A DNA stretch of 62,367 nt, taken from Photorhabdus namnaonensis. Lineage in GTDB: Bacteria; Pseudomonadota; Gammaproteobacteria; Enterobacterales; Enterobacteriaceae. Numbering within the stretch: position 1 is the stretch's first letter; every line of letters begins with the position of its first letter. The stretch spans positions 64,342-126,708 of the forward strand of contig NZ_LOIC01000020.1 of assembly GCF_001684335.1 (NCBI RefSeq), read 5' to 3'. Both the position numbers and the translations under genes were made by a program. Positions 58,335 through 62,367 of this stretch are shown here, one piece after another. The notes below the pieces were generated by a model that had not been told where the DNA came from, searched no databases, and saw only the letters and a program-made list of their open reading frames with translations.

Positions 58335-59414
58335 ATGGTAAACCTTATGATGACTATGATATTTTTTACTTTTATTTTTGTTTTTTCCTGTGTATTAATC
58401 TTTATTATCAACCTTCTTTTAAAAGAAGTCGTGGGGTTTAAACGCCTTCACTGGCTTTCCATTCTTTTAATCGGATTGATCACCACCAGCACGATTTTTT
58501 ATTTCGATTATCCTTTCAAACATTTTTTCTATATCTTCTTTGGTATCCTTCTTCTTATCCTTGCCATAGCGATTTTAATCAACGTCACTTCGTTTGGGAA
58601 AAACGCGGTAGAGTATTATAGACAAGCACGACAGTCCGGTAAATCTGCCAGCAAGGCAACTTGGCAGGCGATTTTAGGCTCAGCGGCTATTGCCATTTTT
58701 CTGATTGCTTTTTTTGTTTCACCCAATGCCTTATTTGGCTTATTTTTCTTACTATTTATCTATAGCCGTCTGAAAACAACACCGGAAAAAAAATTCCTTA
58801 AATTTCAGCAGATTTTGGCCACATCAAAAATCCGTTCAATCGCTATGGGCTTGGTAGAAGTAGAAGGAAAAATAACAGCAGGAACTCACTTTAAAAGCCC
58901 TCTGAGCAGAAAGCTATGCTATGGCTATCGTTATTATGAATATGATATCAGCGAAGATTCAAAAGGCGATAAACGTTATTCTTTGCGTCATTCGGAAGAA
59001 AAAATCCGTCGGTTTACTTTAACCGATGATTCAGGATCAGTCCGTATTGATGCAACACCAGAAACCTTGACATTTGTAAATTTTTCTTCTTATCAGAACT
59101 ATGAAACCAACTCCGTTTCTTACCAAGAGTACTTGTTATTTCCAAATGAAGAGTATTTAATTATTGGTACAGCTATTGAAAAAGACGATCAAGTTGTTAT
59201 TACTCAGGCGGCTCCTCACAGATTACTGGGGATTGCCTCTAAGGGATATTTGGGCGCCTGGAATGAAGTTGCGCCAATGCGCCGTAATCTTGCAATTACC
59301 GTCATTAGCGCGGCAATCCTGATTGCCTTTATTCTGACCGTTCCTTATGAATATCAGTCTCATCATTTAACGGTTTTTTATCGTGAATCTCCATTACTGA
59401 AATGGCTATTTTAG
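58335..59414 (+). CDS. GIDE-domain (MULAN-like) membrane protein
   Basis: 359 residues. Four hydrophobic segments in the first 145 residues (about 5-28, 41-58, 63-83, 113-140), then a soluble domain of about 150-310 (IRSIAMGLVEVEGKITAG ... SPLSRKLCYGYRYYEYDI ... FTLTDDSGSVRIDATP ... YLIIGTAIEKDD) with the pattern of the GIDE domain found in mitochondrial MULAN and in bacteria, and a C-terminal segment (about 313-336). There is no RING finger. Bacterial GIDE proteins are often encoded with LemA; here it is flanked by two. Function unknown. Confidence 0.72.
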   Translation: MVNLMMTMIFFTFIFVFSCVLIFIINLLLKEVVGFKRLHWLSILLIGLITTSTIFYFDYPFKHFFYIFFGILLLILAIAILINVTSFGKNAVEYYRQARQSGKSASKATWQAILGSAAIAIFLIAFFVSPNALFGLFFLLFIYSRLKTTPEKKFLKFQQILATSKIRSIAMGLVEVEGKITAGTHFKSPLSRKLCYGYRYYEYDISEDSKGDKRYSLRHSEEKIRRFTLTDDSGSVRIDATPETLTFVNFSSYQNYETNSVSYQEYLLFPNEEYLIIGTAIEKDDQVVITQAAPHRLLGIASKGYLGAWNEVAPMRRNLAITVISAAILIAFILTVPYEYQSHHLTVFYRESPLLKWLF

Positions 59415-59962
59415 AGATAACAACAATGGGTGGATATCTTCTCGCTTTTCTTATTCTGGCCGTCATCCTGATTATCGCGATTCGTTATCTCGTAGGCGTT
59501 TTTAATAAAATCGTTATGTTAAAAAGATACCGGGATAAAGCGTTTGCCAATATTGATATTTTACTGAAAAAACAGGTTGATTTAATTCCACAGCTTATCA
59601 CGATAACAGAACAAGCAATGGCCCATGAAAAATCGCTCTTTCTGCAACTATCAGAAGTCAGGAAAAACTACCCCAGTGCAAAAATAACCGATGAAAAGGT
59701 AAAAATAGGTAATACATTATCACACCAGTTGCTGTCATTTCTGATAATTGCAAAAAACTATCCGGCCCTAATTAGTCAGCCATCTTTTCAACATTTGCAA
59801 GCGCAGATCACTCTGCTGGAAAATCAGATTGCAGACAGACGTGAATTCTTTAATGAAAGTGTTGCTCTTTACAATACCGGGATCCGGCAGTTTCCCAATA
59901 TCACTTTCGCCCGGATATTAAGATATAAACCTAGCCCAATGCTGAACCCCATGCAAGGATAA
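59402..59962 (+). CDS. LemA-family membrane protein 2
   Basis: 186 residues, a divergent paralogue of the first LemA (FANIDILLKKQVDLIPQLITITEQAMAHE ... ENQIADRREFFNESVALYNTGIRQFPN), with an N-terminal membrane segment. Start overlaps the GIDE stop; ATG at 59426 is the alternative and would fit the first hydrophobic segment equally well. Translational coupling suggests a complex with the GIDE protein. Confidence 0.87.
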   Translation: MAILEITTMGGYLLAFLILAVILIIAIRYLVGVFNKIVMLKRYRDKAFANIDILLKKQVDLIPQLITITEQAMAHEKSLFLQLSEVRKNYPSAKITDEKVKIGNTLSHQLLSFLIIAKNYPALISQPSFQHLQAQITLLENQIADRREFFNESVALYNTGIRQFPNITFARILRYKPSPMLNPMQG

Positions 59963-59967
59963 AACCC

Positions 59968-60378
59968 ATGTTCACCATTCCATTTGATTTATTCGGATTT
60001 GTTGATGCCATCCGTGGTAATCCGGGTATTTTAATCGTCACAGCGGTTTTCGGCCCTGTGGGTGCAATGTTATGCCTAATTCCCTTTGCTCGAATACCGG
60101 TAATTAGCCAGGTTATTCAGACACTGGCTATCAGTCTATTAACCTCTGCTTTTATTAATTTACTCTGTGTCGCGGTCATTTATTTAATCTTTAAAAACGA
60201 TATTATCCGCCTGTTCTGGAGCTTGATTATTGTCCAAACGGCCTGTTTGTCTTTTTGGTTTATTAATAAAGAAGCCGTGTTTGAACTGGCTGAACAGGAT
60301 GACGCCATGCGCCAGAGACATTCGAAAATAGAAAGAAAAAATAATACCAAGAAAAAGAAAAGAAAGCAGAGGAAATAA
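59968..60378 (+). CDS. Small membrane protein with basic tail
   Basis: 136 residues: three hydrophobic segments and a highly charged C-terminus of about 35 residues rich in Lys/Arg (after EQDDAMRQRHSKIER). Five bp after the second LemA, with AAGGA upstream, so it is the last gene of that operon. No family recognised. Confidence 0.7.
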   Translation: MFTIPFDLFGFVDAIRGNPGILIVTAVFGPVGAMLCLIPFARIPVISQVIQTLAISLLTSAFINLLCVAVIYLIFKNDIIRLFWSLIIVQTACLSFWFINKEAVFELAEQDDAMRQRHSKIERKNNTKKKKRKQRK

Positions 60379-60383
60379 ACATA

Positions 60384-60510
60384 TATACTCTATGGATTTC
60401 AAGATGCATCGAGACGGCAAGGGAGCGAATCCCCGGGAGCATAGCGAACTATGTGACTGGGGTGAGCAAGTGCAAATAACAAAGAGGCAGCTTGAAAGAT
60501 AATGGGTATA
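60384..60510. repeat. ERIC element, full length (127 bp)
   Basis: Complete ERIC with the core GAATCCCCGGGAGCAT...GTGACTGGGGTGAG, exactly 127 bp from TATACTC to GGGTATA. It closes the LemA operon. Confidence 0.95.
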
Positions 60511-60817
60511 AACAACAATCTTTTATTTAAGGGGTAAATCCCTTTAATTTAATTAGGAATAAAATCAATATAAAAAAACAAATAGAAACTAATCTTCATT
60601 TCTATAATCACATTTAAAACAGAGAAAGAATTTTATTAAAAAATAAACTCCAATCATCATAAAATTTATATCTGATTTCATTATAAAAAATTGAACTCTA
60701 CTGGGCGCAACCTTATTTTTCTTCTTAAAATATAAGACTTTACCTTGATGACATAAGAATAAATACTTATATTTTGAGTATCCAAAGCGGATATGCTCTT
60801 TTAAAATAGGGAAAGAA

Positions 60818-61078
60818 ATGGTTAAAGTCATTTGGTCTAAGGCTGCAATCAAACAGCTAACGAGGATCGATACTCGATATCAGAAGACGATAAAACAAAA
60901 GGTGAGTTCGCTAACAGATTTTCCTCTTGTTGGTCTGGATATCAGAAAATTATCAGGATTCAATAACAGATATAGGCTCAGAGTTGGCGATTATCGGGTT
61001 TTGTTTGAATTACTGGATGGAGAACCTAATATCCTAGAAATTCAGGAAATTAGGCGACGCCAGATAAAAACCTATTAA
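60818..61078 (+). CDS. RelE/ParE-family toxin
   Basis: 86 residues: VIWSKAAIKQLTRIDTRYQKTIKQKV opening, RLRVGDYRVLFEL and an Arg-rich end (EIRRRQIKTY), the RelE fold. Toxin-first order, with an XRE antitoxin 77 bp downstream. AAAG before the ATG. mRNA cleavage on the ribosome is the family activity. Confidence 0.9.
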   Translation: MVKVIWSKAAIKQLTRIDTRYQKTIKQKVSSLTDFPLVGLDIRKLSGFNNRYRLRVGDYRVLFELLDGEPNILEIQEIRRRQIKTY

Positions 61079-61131
61079 CAAATAAGTGAATTTTCCCATT
61101 TAACCATTTACCTCTAAGGGCTACGTAACTA

Positions 61132-61145
61132 CGTAAACATACGGA
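61132..61145. promoter_or_regulatory. Paired TACGTA motif between toxin and antitoxin
   Basis: TACGTA-AC-TACGTA just upstream of the antitoxin, a candidate antitoxin-binding site or second promoter operator. Inference from symmetry only. Confidence 0.35.
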
Positions 61146-61155
61146 GCAAAAGAAT

Positions 61156-61530
61156 ATGGCTAGTATTCAATTTATTACAGACGAGCATGGCAAAAAACAA
61201 GCCGTTATTTTGCCAATGGACGAGTACGAAAGATTGTTGGCAGCTGCGGATCATGATGAAAATTATCAAATTATTCCCTATACAACGGGACCAAATGACG
61301 ATGAAACTATTCCTCATGAAGTCGTTTCTATCATGGTAGACGATGAAGTTTCACTACAAGCCGCTTGGCGCATTTATCGTGGACTATCACAAGCTGAGGT
61401 AGCGGAAAAACTGGGTATAAAACAAGCTGCCGTTTCTCAGTTTGAGAAATCAGATCGCCCACGCAAAGCAACGATTGAAAAATTAGCGGATTTATATGAT
61501 TGCCGAATAAGTCAACTAGTGCTCGACTGA
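61156..61530 (+). CDS. Antitoxin, YefM-like N-terminus fused to XRE helix-turn-helix
   Basis: 124 residues. N-terminal part (DEHGKKQAVILPMDEYERLL) resembles the YefM/Phd antitoxin strand-helix; the C-terminal half is a XRE helix-turn-helix (SLQAAWRIYRGLSQAEVAEKLGIKQAAVSQFEKSDRPRKATIEKL). The middle is acidic and probably wraps the toxin. Operon partner of the RelE toxin. Confidence 0.85.
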   Translation: MASIQFITDEHGKKQAVILPMDEYERLLAAADHDENYQIIPYTTGPNDDETIPHEVVSIMVDDEVSLQAAWRIYRGLSQAEVAEKLGIKQAAVSQFEKSDRPRKATIEKLADLYDCRISQLVLD

Positions 61531-61560
61531 TTAAAGTTAGTAAAAAGTTACCAATACGAC

Positions 61561-61586
61561 CAGGGTGAGATCTCACCCTGCTGTTT
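61561..61586 (+). terminator. Terminator of the RelE-antitoxin operon
   Basis: Perfect CAGGGTGAGA/TCTCACCCTG inverted repeat, 30 bp past the stop, followed by CTGTTTT. Confidence 0.75.
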
Positions 61587-61777
61587 TCCCACCAATGAAA
61601 TTGCTGCCGGGTATACCACCCGCTTCATCAACCATTCAAATATCCCCTATCGGTTCAATCTGGTTATAATGAAAAACCCATTTCCCGACTTTTAACACTA
61701 ATTTTGTGAATATAAGGGTCCGGGGTTTTACAATCACAAACAGCGCTGCGCATATTAACTGAGAATATGTTTTTTCC

Positions 61778-62047
61778 TTAACCAATATTAACGCTACCAC
61801 CACCAATCACAACTCCACCACAACTCACTGCATCACCGGTTCTCGCCGCAGGTTTACCATCAACAAAAACGGTACTGGAACCACCGGCAATTATGCGTGA
61901 ATGAGATGAATGTGGCGCTAAATTATCGCCCTGACGAGCTAAAGGAATACCATCAACTTTCACGCTGGTCGATCCCGAAATAACCGATGTCGCTCCACAA
62001 TCATCATGCGCTGTGCCAATATCACCAATCTTTACCGCATTACCCAT
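61778..62047 (-). CDS. PAAR-domain protein (type VI spike tip)
   Basis: 89 residues. PAAR repeats with the metal-binding pattern: VKIGDIGTAHDDCG, VKVDGIPLARQGDNLAPHSSH, VFVDGKPAARTGDAVSCGG. It is a solitary PAAR with no fused effector; it would sharpen a VgrG spike. Start at 62047 with a GGGGGAAGA Shine-Dalgarno; the longer frame upstream is not PAAR-like. The upstream partial gene probably belongs with it. Confidence 0.9.
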   Translation of the reverse strand: MGNAVKIGDIGTAHDDCGATSVISGSTSVKVDGIPLARQGDNLAPHSSHSRIIAGGSSTVFVDGKPAARTGDAVSCGGVVIGGGSVNIG

Positions 62048-62172
62048 ATTTCTTCCCCCATATCTGGCAGAATTAACATAATTAGTCTTTATCTTGCGTA
62101 ACCGATAATAGCTTTCTTTTGCTGTTCCCATCAAGAAAAAATATCGGGTCAAATAACCCGATATTGCCACCA

Positions 62173-62367
62173 TTAAATCACCTGAACAAAACGGCCATTA
62201 ATTAATGAAAAGATTGGTGCGACAGTAGCCAAAACCGTTTCTCCATCTTCTTCATCAACGTAATAGTAGGATATTGGGGAACTTTCTGGATCTGATTTAT
62301 TCACCAGTCTGACCATTCTGCCCTGATTCATTATTTTAACCCGGTAGTCATCCCAGTTAATTGGTCT
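62173..62367 (-). CDS. C-terminal end of an unknown gene, cut by window edge
   Basis: 64 codons to a stop, open to the window edge. It encodes a stretch rich in charged residues and aromatics (INWDDYRVKIMNQGRMVRLVN ... SYYYVDEEDGETVL ... FVQVI). No family recognised. It is upstream of the PAAR gene on the same strand, so likely a linked type VI accessory or effector-related protein. Confidence 0.55.
   Translation of the reverse strand, partial: RPINWDDYRVKIMNQGRMVRLVNKSDPESSPISYYYVDEEDGETVLATVAPIFSLINGRFVQVI

Noticed and set aside
58335-59414. GIDE-domain protein as an active ubiquitin ligase
   Set aside because: No RING finger or cysteine/histidine cluster is present in the protein.
60589-60852. 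87-codon minus-strand frame before the RelE gene
   Set aside because: Overlaps the start of a clear toxin gene and is rich in Phe/Lys as expected from AT-rich DNA.

Overview
The window reads as chromosome of an insect-pathogenic enterobacterium, most probably Photorhabdus (Xenorhabdus is the second choice). Three things point there. Core genes (fli, putPA, dsdCXA, cycA, wrbA) are clearly Enterobacterales. A run of PAS-LuxR 'solo' regulators is a Photorhabdus hallmark. ERIC repeats and a phospholipase D resembling Yersinia murine toxin are also present. Species assignment is inference; there is no rRNA or typing gene here.

Layout. 1-2.7 kb: an IS200/IS605-type TnpB cut by the window edge, a FimB-like tyrosine recombinase and a long non-coding stretch. 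2.7-6.7 kb: alpha-glucoside PTS permease, GH4 6-phospho-alpha-glucosidase and an RpiR regulator. 7.0-8.9 kb: three tandem PAS-LuxR paralogues, the first degenerate. 9.2-12.6 kb: an ascorbate-type PTS (EIIC, EIIB, EIIA) divergent from a GntR-like LacI repressor, with twin operators and a heptamer repeat between them. 12.7-15.6 kb: Rrf2 regulator, SnoaL-like protein, NemA-like ene-reductase and an orphan ParD-like antitoxin. 15.9-17.6 kb: Ymt-like phospholipase D. 17.7-21.8 kb: dsdA, dsdX and dsdC. 22.3-24.7 kb: an Ail/OmpX-like porin, an orphan phage tail-fibre gene with a tail-fibre-assembly stub, and tRNA-Lys(CUU). 25-27.4 kb: cycA and wrbA. 27.9-30.4 kb: polyol dehydrogenase and xylulokinase. 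30.6-36.5 kb: putP and putA, divergent. 36.6-37.2 kb: a GNAT acetyltransferase.

37.6-55.5 kb is a large flagellar block: fliZ, fliA, fliC | fliD, fliS, fliT | higB-higA insert | fliE | fliF-G-H-I-J-K | fliL-M-N-O-P-Q-R. It encodes the filament, cap, chaperones, sigma-28, the MS and C rings, the export ATPase complex and the export gate. fliC and fliD carry near-perfect divergent sigma-28 promoters.

55.6-62.4 kb is accessory: a blasticidin-S-deaminase-like enzyme, a second tail-fibre head and a truncated deaminase copy; then a compact membrane operon LemA - GIDE-domain protein - LemA - small membrane protein split by a MITE; an ERIC repeat; a RelE toxin with a YefM/XRE chimeric antitoxin; and a PAAR spike protein with the tail of another gene at the right edge.

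Functional threads: D-serine use (cycA and dsdX for import, dsdA for deamination, dsdC for control); proline use under PutA autorepression at GTTGCA sites; two sugar PTS modules; and motility. The least described unit is the LemA-GIDE-LemA membrane operon. The duplicated tail-fibre/deaminase locus, the degenerate PAS-LuxR copy and the Ymt-like phospholipase are also worth attention.
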